DNA of 64,000 bases from Syntrophomonadaceae bacterium. GTDB taxonomy: Bacteria; Bacillota; DSM-12270; Thermacetogeniales; Thermacetogeniaceae. The position numbers and the translations under genes are program-made. The notes under the pieces were generated by a model, which had not been told where the DNA came from, ran no database searches, and saw only the letters and a program-made list of their open reading frames with translations. The stretch is taken from the NCBI GenBank assembly GCA_012840385.1, contig DULK01000048.1:1-64000 (forward strand). The letters run 5' to 3'. Below are positions 46,833-55,786 of this stretch, one piece after another. Position 1 is the first letter of the stretch. Each line of letters begins with the position of its first letter.

Positions 46833-47849
46833 ATGCGGGTTGTCTCGCTTGCAGGGGAAAGGCAGTTATCGGTGATTGAAACTGAAGAGCCGAAGAGTGA
46901 GGGGGAAAAAGTAATTATTTCTGTTGCGAAGGTTGGTATTTGCGGTTCAGACATTCATCTATGGGAAAAAGGGGAACGCGTTGGTCTCGTGATGGGACAT
47001 GAGTTTTCGGGAAAAGTTGTTGATCCCGGTGGCTGTAAGGACAAATTTAGGGTTGGAGACAGGGTCACGGTTATTCCCCTGAACAACTGTGGAGAATGTG
47101 TTAACTGTAAGAACGGAAAGATAAACATGTGCCTCAACGGGCTAGCGGCATGTCCAGGCATAACGGCTCCCGGCGCTTATGCAGAATACTACGCAGCAAG
47201 ACCGGACATGGTGCGGAAATTACCGGATAATGTCAGCGACGAAGAGGGGGCGATGATTGAGCCGACTGCTGTTGCTCTGCATGCTGTACGCCTTGCGGGG
47301 GTGAAGCCAGGAGATAAAGTGCTGATAACGGGTGGTGGCATCATTGGTTTGCTGTGCGCAATGTGGGCGAGGGCAGCCGGTGCATCCTACATTGCTCTCA
47401 CCGAAACAAATCCCTTGCGGCGTGATAATGCCCTCAAGATGGGAGATGTTTCCGAGGTTTTCGATGCCACAGACAAAGATTTGGTTAATAAATTGAGAGA
47501 AGCTTCTAAAGGAGGGTTTGACCAGGCTCTGGAATGTGCAGCAGTTGCTCCTGCCGTCAATACAGCAATCCAAGCATTAAGGCATGGTGGGAAGATGGTC
47601 TTGGTGGGAGTAAACTATTCTCTCGTGCCGATTTACACTCTGCTCGCTGTTCTGCACGAATTGGAGATTAAAGGAGTAATCGGTTATTTGCCTTATGAGT
47701 TTGATCTCTGCATTGAACTCATGGGTAAGAAAGCGATTAATGTTGAGCGTTTCGTAAGCAGAACGGTTGGTTTCGACGGCGTTCAGGAAGCATTTGAAAG
47801 GCTTGTCAGCCAGAATAATCCGGATGTAAAGGTTTTGGTTCAACCTTAA
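46833..47849 (+). CDS. zinc-dependent alcohol/diol dehydrogenase
   Basis: A 338-residue medium-chain dehydrogenase (sorbitol, threonine or 2,3-butanediol dehydrogenase type). Catalytic zinc ligands: GICGSDIH near residue 37 and GHEFSGKV near 60. Structural zinc cysteines: CGECVNCKNGKINMC near 88-102. NAD-binding Rossmann motif: LITGGGIIGLL near 165. Should oxidise a secondary alcohol or diol to a ketone. First gene of the rightward sigma-54 unit, with AAGGGGG before ATG. Confidence 0.92.
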   Translation: MRVVSLAGERQLSVIETEEPKSEGEKVIISVAKVGICGSDIHLWEKGERVGLVMGHEFSGKVVDPGGCKDKFRVGDRVTVIPLNNCGECVNCKNGKINMCLNGLAACPGITAPGAYAEYYAARPDMVRKLPDNVSDEEGAMIEPTAVALHAVRLAGVKPGDKVLITGGGIIGLLCAMWARAAGASYIALTETNPLRRDNALKMGDVSEVFDATDKDLVNKLREASKGGFDQALECAAVAPAVNTAIQALRHGGKMVLVGVNYSLVPIYTLLAVLHELEIKGVIGYLPYEFDLCIELMGKKAINVERFVSRTVGFDGVQEAFERLVSQNNPDVKVLVQP

Positions 47850-47892
47850 ATTTTAACCTTAAAACTCTTTAGAGAGGAAGGGAGAAGTAAGT

Positions 47893-48390
47893 ATGAACGA
47901 AAAACAGGGTTTTAAAAAAGAGACGCTGATAGCTGCCGTTGTTATCGCGGCCATGGTTGTTGTCACACTGGTAGTGTTGGGTATATTCAAAGTAAAATCA
48001 GGTTGGCCGGCTTTTCTGACATTGCTTTTCTTCTTCGAATCAGGTGCTAAAACAGAAAACCTTAAGAATATTTTTTGCGGTGCAGTTGTTGGCCTGTTGC
48101 TTGCTGGAGGATTGCCTTTGGCAGTGAAAGCTCTTGTTCCGTCGCTTGGCTTAGAACCTGCTATATTGCTTGTTGTCTTTATAATTATCTTCTTAATAGT
48201 GGCTTTGGGCGATGTTGCTCACATGTTTTTTAATAACTATGCCTTTGTCTATTTCACAGTAGCGTCAATTTTCCCGAAGCAATCTACGTTGGAATGGATA
48301 GTTGTAGCAGTACTTGGAGGCATGCTTTTCACCGGGGGCTCACTCGGCCTATTAAAGCTGCTGATCAGGCATGAGGGGCATGAAAGTTAA
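47893..48390 (+). CDS. small membrane protein, DUF1097-like
   Basis: A 165-residue integral membrane protein with about five hydrophobic helices. The segment SGWPAFLTLLFFFESGAKTENLKNIFCG resembles the DUF1097 (YcdZ) family. No function is known to me. Its place between two dehydrogenase genes suggests transport or sensing of the pathway substrate. ATG follows GAGAGGAAGGGAGAAG. Confidence 0.65.
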   Translation: MNEKQGFKKETLIAAVVIAAMVVVTLVVLGIFKVKSGWPAFLTLLFFFESGAKTENLKNIFCGAVVGLLLAGGLPLAVKALVPSLGLEPAILLVVFIIIFLIVALGDVAHMFFNNYAFVYFTVASIFPKQSTLEWIVVAVLGGMLFTGGSLGLLKLLIRHEGHES

Positions 48391-48412
48391 GTAATTAAAG
48401 GAGTGGTATGAG

Positions 48413-49204
48413 ATGATAGCATTTGATCTCACCGGAAAAGTTGCAGTTGTGACAGGAGCAGGTGGTGGCATCGGAGGGGATATCACCAAAAAGCTTGCAG
48501 AAGTGGGCGCAGCAGTTGCTGCGAGCGACATCAACAAAGAAAATGTCGATCAGGTTGTTGTAGAAATCAACAAGTCAGGTGGTAAAGCTAAAAGCTATCA
48601 ACTGGATATCTCTGATGAAGCAGCGGTGTATGCTCACTTTGATACTGTTGCAAACGATTTCGGCACTATTGATATACTGGTTGCAGCGGCAGGAGTGTCG
48701 GGTGAAGGGCCGAATTTCTATGAGACACCTACAGAAGTCGCCAGGAAAATATACGATGTCAACCTATTTGGAACAGGTTTTTGCATAAAGGCTGCCTTGA
48801 AGTATATGATACCCAAGAAGTCCGGGAAAATTGTTACGATTTCTTCGATTGCCGGCAGGATCGGTATGCCATCTGTGGCTAACTATTCCATTTCCAAAGC
48901 GGCCATAATTGCCATGACCCAATCGGTGGCGCGGGCACATGCTAAGGATAATATCAATATCAACGCAATTTGTCCGGGTTATCTGTACACTCCGATGTGG
49001 CAAAAAGGCGTAGAAAAGTTTAGCAAAATTCTAGGCAAAACGCCAGAAGAGACCTGGAAAATGTTAGCTCTCGATAATATTGCCATGGGACGTGCTCAGG
49101 AAGTGGAAGACATTTCGTACGCTACCTTGTTTCTGGTTTCCGATTTCTCAAAGAATATCACCGGACAAGCCTTGAATGTATGCGGCGGGTCTCGCTTCAA
49201 TTGA
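48413..49204 (+). CDS. short-chain dehydrogenase/reductase
   Basis: A 263-residue classical SDR. Cofactor motif TGAGGGIG near residue 13, AAAGVSG at the NNAG position, catalytic serine in TISSIAGRIG and YxxxK as NYSISK (about residues 160-164). Oxidises or reduces a hydroxyl/carbonyl pair with NAD(P). Last gene of the rightward unit. A paired secondary-alcohol dehydrogenase and SDR could act on successive hydroxyl groups of a diol. Confidence 0.92.
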   Translation: MIAFDLTGKVAVVTGAGGGIGGDITKKLAEVGAAVAASDINKENVDQVVVEINKSGGKAKSYQLDISDEAAVYAHFDTVANDFGTIDILVAAAGVSGEGPNFYETPTEVARKIYDVNLFGTGFCIKAALKYMIPKKSGKIVTISSIAGRIGMPSVANYSISKAAIIAMTQSVARAHAKDNININAICPGYLYTPMWQKGVEKFSKILGKTPEETWKMLALDNIAMGRAQEVEDISYATLFLVSDFSKNITGQALNVCGGSRFN

Positions 49205-49251
49205 GCTAGGAATTAAGAAAGTATCCATAGATTAAGACTTTTATGGAGATA

Positions 49252-49283
49252 GGGCTATTGGAGATTATCCAGTAGCCTTTTTC
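49252..49283 (+). terminator. intrinsic terminator of the rightward sigma-54 unit
   Basis: 10-bp stem (GGGCTATTGG 49252-49261 with CCAGTAGCCT 49269-49278, with G-U pairs), followed by TTTTT. Confidence 0.8.
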
Positions 49284-49330
49284 CTTTGTTCTTCAATTTT
49301 TTAACCCTTTCGTAAACCCTCCTCGCACTC

Positions 49331-49465
49331 GATGGTCTTGGGAATTCCCGGATTAGCCTTTTGGGCGGTAGGATGCCCTGGGGCTTTATGAGGAGATGGC
49401 CGTAAGCCGCCAGAGCATAAGGTGCCGCCCCATCGGTGCGGTGAGACGCTGACTAATGAAGTTAA
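49331..49465 (+). other. GC-rich, possibly structured intergenic RNA region
   Basis: No gene fits here. The stretch is markedly richer in GC than the DNA just before it and contains several nested complementary segments: GGGAATTCCC (49340-49349), GGCGG 49364-49368 with CCGCC 49407-49411, and GATGG 49395-49399 with CCATC 49430-49434. It ends before an AT-rich tail and the helicase gene. I could not match it to a riboswitch or RNA class. Confidence 0.3.
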
Positions 49466-49549
49466 GAATGCCTTTATTTATATTGTTTTTCTGGCTAAAG
49501 GCAGGATATTAACCGGGGCGGGTCGTAATAGCTAGTTGGGGGTTTTTAA

Positions 49550-51445
49550 ATGAGGATCACGGTATCGCCTGTAGAGAAAATCTTCCGGGAAACACTGCCC
49601 GAAAAACTGCTGCATTACGAGGTGCGGGAGCAGCAGATCGAGATGGCCCTGATGGTAGAAAGGGCCTTGCTGCATGAGACCAACCTGCTGGCGGAGGCGG
49701 GGACCGGTACGGGCAAGAGCTTCGCCTATCTCATTCCCCTTGCCCTGGATCTGGAACAGAACGGCGGGAGGGCGGTGGTCAGCACGGCCACCATCGCCCT
49801 GCAGGAGCAACTCGTGAGCAAGGACATCCCCCTGCTGGAGGATGTCCTGGGACTGGACCTGGGAGTGCAGCTGGCCAAAGGTAAGGGGAACTACCTTTGC
49901 CTGGTGAGGTTTATCGAGGAAACCCAGACCCCGACTCTTTTCGAGGATGCGGAGATACTGGAGCGGCTCCGGGAGTGGTCGGATCGCACCGAAACGGGGG
50001 ACAGATCGGAACTCCCCTTCGAACCAGGGGAGATCTGGAATCGCATCTGTCCGGACGACGCCTGCCCCGGAAGGAAGTGCTACCTCTACAAGGAATGCTT
50101 TTATTTCAAGGCCAGGAACAGGCTGCAGCAGGCCCGGTTGATCGTCTGCAACCACGCCCTGTTTTTTATCGACCTGAGCATGAGATGCAACGACGTCTTC
50201 CTGCTTCCGGAATACCGGGTGGTGGTTCTGGATGAAGCCCAGCACGTGGAGGGGATCGCCCGCAACACCATGAGCACCAAGGTATCCAGCATGCGCCTGC
50301 CGGTCCTGCTCTATCAGCTGCGCAAGAGAGAGGGCTGCAACCAGGAGGCGGTCCAGAGGGCGCTGGCTCTAAACGACGAGTTTTTTGCGGTCGTGGCGGG
50401 CGGTGGCGTTTCCGGAAGCGATAAATATTTGTTGCCAAGTAATCCGGAGATCGCAAGACTGGGGGAGGAACTACAGAAAGCGGTGGAGGACACGGAGCTT
50501 TTATTTGACGCGGATTGCGCCGGTGAACGGGAGCAGGCCTTATTTTACTGCCTGAGCCGTTACAATGCAGACCTGCGGGAAATCCTCGACGCGGGGGATC
50601 CAGGTAAGGTTTTCTGGGTAGAGAAAACCCTGTCCAGCAGGCGACTCCTGGTAACACTTCACGCCACCCCCCTCGACGTTTCCGGGACCCTCGCACAGAA
50701 CCTGTTTGAAAACGAGCAGATCGCCAGTGTGATCATGACCTCGGCAACCCTGAGTGTAGCCGGGGATTTCTCGTATTTAAAGTCCGCAGTGGGCTGCGAG
50801 ATGGCAGAAGAGCTTTCCGTGGAGTCCCCCTTCAATTACGAGGAACAGTGCCTTCTCTACTTGCCGGAGGGGCTGCCTGATCCCAAGGCCTCGGATTTCC
50901 ACGAGCGGGTGACTCCCTTTATCGAGGAGATCCTGCATAAAACGGAGGGACGTGCCTTTGTGCTGTTCACCTCTTACAAAGGAATGAATGAGGCTTACGA
51001 ACTGCTGGCCCCCAGGCTTCCCTGGAGGGTCCTCAAACAGGGGGACAAGCCCAAGCAGGGGCTGCTGGAGGATTTCAAGCAAGACATCCATTCGGTGCTC
51101 TTCGCCACCGCCTCCTTTTGGGAAGGGGTGGACGTGCAGGGCGAGGCCCTTTCCTGCGTGATACTCGTAAAACTCCCTTTCGCGGTACCGGACGACCCCA
51201 TCACAGAGGCCAGAATTGAGGCCATCGAGCGCGCCGGTGGAAACGCCTTTTTAAGTTACTCCCTTCCCGAAGCGGTGATCCGCTTGAAGCAGGGTTTCGG
51301 AAGGCTGATCAGGTCGCAGCAGGACCGGGGGATCGTGGCAATACTCGATCCCCGGGTCAAAACCAGGTGGTACGGCAGGCATTTTTTGAGTTCTCTCCCC
51401 AGGTGCCGGGAGATAACCAGCCTTTATGAGGTGGATATCTTTTGA
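49550..51445 (+). CDS. DinG/XPD-type iron-sulfur helicase
   Basis: A 631-residue superfamily 2 DNA helicase of the DinG/YoaA type. Walker A AEAGTGTGKS near residue 45, the iron-sulfur cysteines in ICPDDACPGRKCYLYKEC (about 167-184), the Walker B box VVLDEAQH near 228, and the late motifs FWEGVDVQG and GFGRLIRSQQDRG. Lacks the N-terminal exonuclease domain of B. subtilis DinG. Expected to unwind DNA, for example at R-loops or damage sites. Starts the higher-GC part of the window. Confidence 0.92.
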   Translation: MRITVSPVEKIFRETLPEKLLHYEVREQQIEMALMVERALLHETNLLAEAGTGTGKSFAYLIPLALDLEQNGGRAVVSTATIALQEQLVSKDIPLLEDVLGLDLGVQLAKGKGNYLCLVRFIEETQTPTLFEDAEILERLREWSDRTETGDRSELPFEPGEIWNRICPDDACPGRKCYLYKECFYFKARNRLQQARLIVCNHALFFIDLSMRCNDVFLLPEYRVVVLDEAQHVEGIARNTMSTKVSSMRLPVLLYQLRKREGCNQEAVQRALALNDEFFAVVAGGGVSGSDKYLLPSNPEIARLGEELQKAVEDTELLFDADCAGEREQALFYCLSRYNADLREILDAGDPGKVFWVEKTLSSRRLLVTLHATPLDVSGTLAQNLFENEQIASVIMTSATLSVAGDFSYLKSAVGCEMAEELSVESPFNYEEQCLLYLPEGLPDPKASDFHERVTPFIEEILHKTEGRAFVLFTSYKGMNEAYELLAPRLPWRVLKQGDKPKQGLLEDFKQDIHSVLFATASFWEGVDVQGEALSCVILVKLPFAVPDDPITEARIEAIERAGGNAFLSYSLPEAVIRLKQGFGRLIRSQQDRGIVAILDPRVKTRWYGRHFLSSLPRCREITSLYEVDIF

Positions 51446-51481
51446 AATGTCTCGTATTACTCTTAAACGGGGAGGTCTGAC

Positions 51482-51718
51482 ATGGACTGCAGAAAGAGCC
51501 CCGAGTTTGTTCACCTTATTACCGTATACCCTCCGGAAGATATTTTCGTTGAAGGCGTTCTCCAGACAGCAGGCATCGGGGTGATCAAAAGGCGGGAATC
51601 CATTGCACCGGTGGAGGGGATCACGGTGGGCCCTCTTGCAGAGATTCACATTTACGTTCCCAGGGAGCGTGAAAGGGATGCAAGAGAGGCTCTCGCCGCG
51701 GCCCGGGAGGATTTGTGA
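51482..51718 (+). CDS. DUF2007-type small protein
   Basis: A 78-residue protein resembling the DUF2007 'putative signal transducing' domain (EDIFVEGVLQTAGIGVIKR, then EIHIYVPRERERDAREAL). No enzymatic residues seen. It follows the helicase gene by 36 bases with GGGGAGG before ATG and may be co-transcribed. Confidence 0.7.
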   Translation: MDCRKSPEFVHLITVYPPEDIFVEGVLQTAGIGVIKRRESIAPVEGITVGPLAEIHIYVPRERERDAREALAAAREDL

Positions 51719-51756
51719 TAAAATAACACGAGCGTTATGAAATTGGAGTGATCTGG

Positions 51757-52269
51757 ATGGACCCGGTTGAACGCGTGCGTCAGTACCTGGCGCAGTTTCC
51801 CTATGATGTAGAGATCTTTGAATTTGCCGAAAGCACCAGGACTGCCGAACTGGCCGCACGGACGGTCGGTGTGGAAGTTGGGCAGATAGCCAAGTCCATT
51901 TTGTTCCTCATCGGCGAGGAGAGGGTAATGGTGGTCACCAGCGGGGATGTGAAGGTGAGCCAGGCCAGGTTGAAGCAGCACCTGGGACTGACGGGGAAGG
52001 TAAGGCTGCCCGATCCCGAAACTACGGAGGCTATCACCGGCTTTCCCCCGGGTGGGGTGTGCCCCTTCGCCCTGAAAGAGCCCGTGCGGATTCTCATCGA
52101 TGTGAGCATGAAGAGGTACCCGGTGGTCTACATTGCGGCGGGCAGCCCGCGGTCGGCTGCTCCCGTCACCGTTGAACAACTCCTGGCGATAACCGGCGGC
52201 GAACTGTGCGATCTATGCGGCGCGGCCGTTCAGGGTTCCCGGGCGGTTGCTCAGGCACCGGAAGACTGA
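51757..52269 (+). CDS. YbaK/EbsC-type aminoacyl-tRNA deacylase
   Basis: A 170-residue YbaK/ProX-domain protein, which hydrolyses mis-charged aminoacyl-tRNAs. Family segments: AARTVGVEVGQIAKSILFL, MVVTSGDVKVSQARLK, TGFPPGGVCPFAL and the terminal YIAAGSPRSAAPVTVEQLL. ATG at 51757 follows GGAG by 8 bases; the upstream GTG is less well placed. Confidence 0.9.
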   Translation: MDPVERVRQYLAQFPYDVEIFEFAESTRTAELAARTVGVEVGQIAKSILFLIGEERVMVVTSGDVKVSQARLKQHLGLTGKVRLPDPETTEAITGFPPGGVCPFALKEPVRILIDVSMKRYPVVYIAAGSPRSAAPVTVEQLLAITGGELCDLCGAAVQGSRAVAQAPED

Positions 52270-52302
52270 AAGTTTATGATTGAAGGCGGGTTCTGATAGA
52301 AC

Positions 52303-52345
52303 AGCCCGGGTCGTGGAGTCCCCAGGAACCCGGGCTTTCAACTTT
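52303..52345. terminator. terminator between convergent genes
   Basis: 9-bp GC-rich stem (AGCCCGGGT 52303-52311 with ACCCGGGCT 52328-52336) followed by TTCAACTTTTTT on the plus strand. It ends the deacylase gene. Confidence 0.82.
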
Positions 52346-52347
52346 TT

Positions 52348-52665
52348 TCAACCTTTTTTGGGAAAGGCGATGTTGCCCATGATCAGCGGTCTTGAGCCCG
52401 AAACGCTGTAGACCAGGCGCAGAACCTCGTTGATCTCCTGGTCTGTGGCTCCAAGTTCACGGGCGCGGTTGGCCAGCACCATCACGCCGCGTTCCGATCC
52501 GAGACAGGCGTCAAGAGCCAGGCTGATCAGGGTTTTTGTCTTGGCGTCCAGGGCACCGGGGGCGTTTGCCAGTTCCATGACCTTTGCCACCGCTTCATAA
52601 AATTCCCGATCTCGTTCGGCAACCTCCTGCATGAAGGGCGGGAGATTCGGCTTCACAGGTTTCAC
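52348..52665 (-). CDS. carboxymuconolactone-decarboxylase-family (AhpD-like) protein
   Basis: A 105-residue CMD-domain protein (LDAKTKTLISLALDACLGSE, ARELGATDQEINEVLRL). The usual CxxC of AhpD-type peroxidases is reduced to a single cysteine in the DACLGSERG segment, so disulfide-reductase activity is doubtful. Cytoplasmic. Start ATG has GGAGGTG upstream. Stands alone. Confidence 0.85.
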   Translation of the reverse strand: MKPVKPNLPPFMQEVAERDREFYEAVAKVMELANAPGALDAKTKTLISLALDACLGSERGVMVLANRARELGATDQEINEVLRLVYSVSGSRPLIMGNIAFPKKG

Positions 52666-52768
52666 CTCCTGGTAATCGAAATGCCTTTTATATATTCTTT
52701 CTGATTTTTTCCAGAAAGTCCTGCTAAAAACGGCAACAAATCGATGGGCGGGATTTTCCCGTGAATAA

Positions 52769-53893
52769 TTATGAGCGGGGAATCCCCAGGTCCGGAGCCG
52801 CCGGGAGCCGCTGCTGGTAGTTGTAGACGATCCGGGAGATCTCCGCGATGTTGCGGAAGCCCGTATCTTCGTCGGTTATCCCCCGGGAGAGCACCACCAG
52901 GATGTAGGGGCGCCTGCCGAAGACGATCCCCATGTCGTTGGCCACCCCGTTGATGCTGCCTTCCTTATGGGCGACCTGGAGTTTGGGAGGAAGTTCCCCG
53001 GGGAGTCCTACGTGAAAGATGGTGTGCGAGAGGTCGTCGATCAGCCTTCCCCCCTGCCGGGGGTTTTCCCTGGCGAATTTGATAACCGCCTCGATTACAG
53101 ATCCCATGTCGCTGGCGGTCGTTGCCCCACTCCCGTAAGGCCTGGTGGTGCTAGGGGCTATGCTTTTGATATAGTTCATGACATTGCCGTAACCCAGGTA
53201 GCGCACCAGCATGTTGTGGGCCACGTTGTCGCTGATGGTGATAGCCACCGTTGCCAGGCAGCGCAGGGAAAAGGTGTCTCCGTCCCGCGCCGTGTATTGG
53301 AGCGCTCCTGCCCCCACCTGGTAATCGCTTGCCCTGTCGTACCGGACCCGGTCATTCCATTGCAGCCTCCCTTCCGCTACCTGACGGTAAAGGTAGAGAA
53401 CCACCGGCACCTTAATGCAGCTTGCGGGAGGTATGGGGATGTTTTCATTGATCCCGAAGGTTTGGCCTGATTCCAGGTCCTTGAAATATATGCCGTAGGT
53501 GCCCGGCAGGGTGTTCAGGTAGCCGGCGACTTCCTGTCTGAGGGGTCCGTAGTCCGGTTTTCCCAGGGACGGCGGCAGAGGTTTTAATTGCCGGGTGCCG
53601 GCCAGGTGGCCCAGCAGGGCAATAAAAAGGAAAGCCGCGGCGACCAGGGACAGGGAAAGAATTGCCCGGTACTTTCCTTGCAACCGCGATGCTCTCGTAA
53701 TATAGTTCTCCAGTGCAGGGCTTCTTCGTGCAGCTCTTTCAAGGAACGGTTTTAGCTTTTCCCAAAGAACATACAAAGCCAGGCAAAATTTGTAATCGGC
53801 TTTTCTGTAGGAGGGTTCCAACCTCTTTCTTATCTCAAAGACTTTGGCGACGATTCTATCTATAATCTTTTGGAGAATGGGCACGATACTCAA
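52769..53893 (-). CDS. membrane-anchored class-A beta-lactamase-like serine hydrolase
   Basis: A 374-residue protein with a cytoplasmic N-terminus (1-75), one membrane helix at about 77-98, and an external serine hydrolase domain. The active-site motif SxxK appears as PPASCIKVP (SCIK, about residue 182), SDN as TISDNVAHN, and the third box as AHKEGSI in place of KTG. It may be a penicillin-binding-type esterase or a lactamase relative. The unusually long basic N-terminal segment is odd for a lactamase. Confidence 0.82.
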   Translation of the reverse strand: MSIVPILQKIIDRIVAKVFEIRKRLEPSYRKADYKFCLALYVLWEKLKPFLERAARRSPALENYITRASRLQGKYRAILSLSLVAAAFLFIALLGHLAGTRQLKPLPPSLGKPDYGPLRQEVAGYLNTLPGTYGIYFKDLESGQTFGINENIPIPPASCIKVPVVLYLYRQVAEGRLQWNDRVRYDRASDYQVGAGALQYTARDGDTFSLRCLATVAITISDNVAHNMLVRYLGYGNVMNYIKSIAPSTTRPYGSGATTASDMGSVIEAVIKFARENPRQGGRLIDDLSHTIFHVGLPGELPPKLQVAHKEGSINGVANDMGIVFGRRPYILVVLSRGITDEDTGFRNIAEISRIVYNYQQRLPAAPDLGIPRS

Positions 53894-54004
53894 ACCACCT
53901 CATGCAGTATGTTTAGAGTCATGGAACTGATACGAGCTATAAATAGGGTGCCCACCAGGGGTTGGGTAGATACATCCTCCCTGTCGGTGCTGCCGGAAAA
54001 ACGG

Positions 54005-54604
54005 TCAGGCTCCAGGCTTCTGCAGGCAGCGGCGCAGGCGGTTGTTTACCACGTCCCAGTCGATGTTCCGGAAAAAGGTGTTCAGGTAAGCTTTCCTGTC
54101 GGTCATGTAGTCGATGAAGTAGGCATGTTCGTAAACGTCGAGGACCAGCAGGGGTACGGTGTGCGTGATAACCCCTGCTTTGTGGGCGTCCTGTAGGAAG
54201 TTGCGCACTTCTCTCTCGTCGAGATCGAAAGCCAGAATCCCCCATCCCCTTGCCGCCAGACCGAGGGCATAGAAATCCTGCATCCAGTTTTCCAAGGACC
54301 CGAAAGACCGTCTCAGGTGGTATGCGATTTCCTCGCCGGGCCGGCCTCCGGCCATGCCCAGGTTGTCAAAGTAGAGCTCATGGAGTTTGATCCCGTTGAG
54401 GCTGAAGGTCTCTTCCAGTTTCAGCTCACGGTAATCGCTGTAAGTGGCATTGGCCTGCCGGCGGTCGGCCCGAGGCAGCTTTTCTCGTATCTCGTTGGTT
54501 TTATTGACATAACCGACATAGAGTTTATAGTGCTCTGCCAGCTGGGTTTCTGAAAGGCCGGGTAAGGACCTGTACTTAAGGGGTTTCGGTTCAAAGGCAG
54601 GCAT
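54005..54604 (-). CDS. Fe/Mn superoxide dismutase-like protein
   Basis: A 199-residue SOD-family protein. Metal-ligand motifs are clear in the second half (LHELYFDNLG for the second His; LVLDVYEHAYFIDY with Asp and His). In the first helix the sequence is AEHYKLYVGYVN: counted back from the conserved Tyr, Glu sits where the first ligand His is expected and His is one place later. ATG 54604 is used because GGGAGGGAG precedes it; the upstream frame extension has no support. Should detoxify superoxide if the metal site is intact. Confidence 0.82.
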   Translation of the reverse strand: MPAFEPKPLKYRSLPGLSETQLAEHYKLYVGYVNKTNEIREKLPRADRRQANATYSDYRELKLEETFSLNGIKLHELYFDNLGMAGGRPGEEIAYHLRRSFGSLENWMQDFYALGLAARGWGILAFDLDEREVRNFLQDAHKAGVITHTVPLLVLDVYEHAYFIDYMTDRKAYLNTFFRNIDWDVVNNRLRRCLQKPGA

Positions 54605-54751
54605 AATTCTCCCTCCCGAAATGCAGTTGAGGTATTTGTTACCAGAATATGCTTCCGGCCGGAGAAGTGTCCTCCCGGACTTCACGGGATGGCGGCAGGC
54701 GGCAGGAATAGAATATGTTAATAGAGAAAGAAATCTCAGGGGTGCATAGCG

Positions 54752-55591
54752 ATGCCGGACGCAGATTTGCTCACAACTGCTCAGGTTTGCAGTGCTTTAG
54801 GCATGACCCCGCGCCAGATCCACAGGCTTACCGCCGACGGTTATCTGGAGGTGCAGCAGGTCGCCAGAAATAAACACGGTGCCGTGAAGCTGTTCAGCGG
54901 GGAACAGGTAGAAGCGGTCAGGCAGGAGTTACCCCGGATTCTGAAAAAGTGGGAGATTGAAGACGGGGCCCGGTATGGGGTTGCAGCAGCCTGGCGGCGG
55001 CTCGCGAACTGGCGTACCTTTCAGCGGACCAGGTCGCGGAAGGAGAGGTTTTTAAATACCTTGAGCGGCCTTCCCGAAAAAAGCGCCTCCCTGCTGCGTG
55101 CCGCTTACTTTCTTTATCATCTCAACCACTACGCCAAGGCCGGAGAGTCATACCTTTATGAGCTGAAGGAAAAGGTGCTGGCGGCTTTCTCGGCTCATTT
55201 CACAGCGGAGGACGGCCTGCAGATCTATTTTATTCCTGGCCCGGCCCGGATTCGCCTCTGCCCGGACTGCAGACGGCGGGCCCAGGGCGAAAACAGGAGT
55301 TACCTGGAATATGCCCGGTTGACCGGGGGATGCCCCAACTGCCGTAAAGAGGAGGATTATTTCAGCCTGTATGAATTCCTGATCACCTGTGATGTCCACC
55401 GGTTCTGCTTTCATTCCCCGGTCCAAATCGCCTGGAAGTGGCTGAAGGGAAAGGAAATTCCACAGAAGGAGGGTTCCGAGCGGGAAGGCGGTTACCCCTT
55501 CGGAAGGGCGATCGCCCCGGGAGAGGCGGCCGCAGTTAACCTCGCCGAAGTGATTGCCGAACTGGAGAGGTTTCTCGATGCATGGGGGTAA
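54752..55591 (+). CDS. MerR-like HTH protein with Cys pairs, function unknown
   Basis: A 279-residue protein not assigned to a family. Residues 5-55 look like a MerR-type helix-turn-helix (LLTTAQVCSALGMTPRQIHRL with wing LFSGEQVEAV). In the middle are two cysteine pairs (CPDCRRRA near 169 and CPNC near 195), a likely zinc ribbon. The rest is helical. GTG/ATG context is ordinary. It may be a regulator; no target is apparent. Confidence 0.65.
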   Translation: MPDADLLTTAQVCSALGMTPRQIHRLTADGYLEVQQVARNKHGAVKLFSGEQVEAVRQELPRILKKWEIEDGARYGVAAAWRRLANWRTFQRTRSRKERFLNTLSGLPEKSASLLRAAYFLYHLNHYAKAGESYLYELKEKVLAAFSAHFTAEDGLQIYFIPGPARIRLCPDCRRRAQGENRSYLEYARLTGGCPNCRKEEDYFSLYEFLITCDVHRFCFHSPVQIAWKWLKGKEIPQKEGSEREGGYPFGRAIAPGEAAAVNLAEVIAELERFLDAWG

Positions 55592-55786
55592 AGCAGGTAC
55601 GGCAATGTTCTCCTGATAAGAAAATTTTTCTGTGTGAAGAATAAAGTCTTATTGAAAAGTTTTTCCGGGATGCTAAAATAAACATGATACCAGGTATACT
55701 GGAAGCATGACATTAGTATACATGCTGTCCGTTCGAAACCGGGAAATGTTAAGGCAGCGGGAAAGTGCCGACGGGGAGGATGACCT

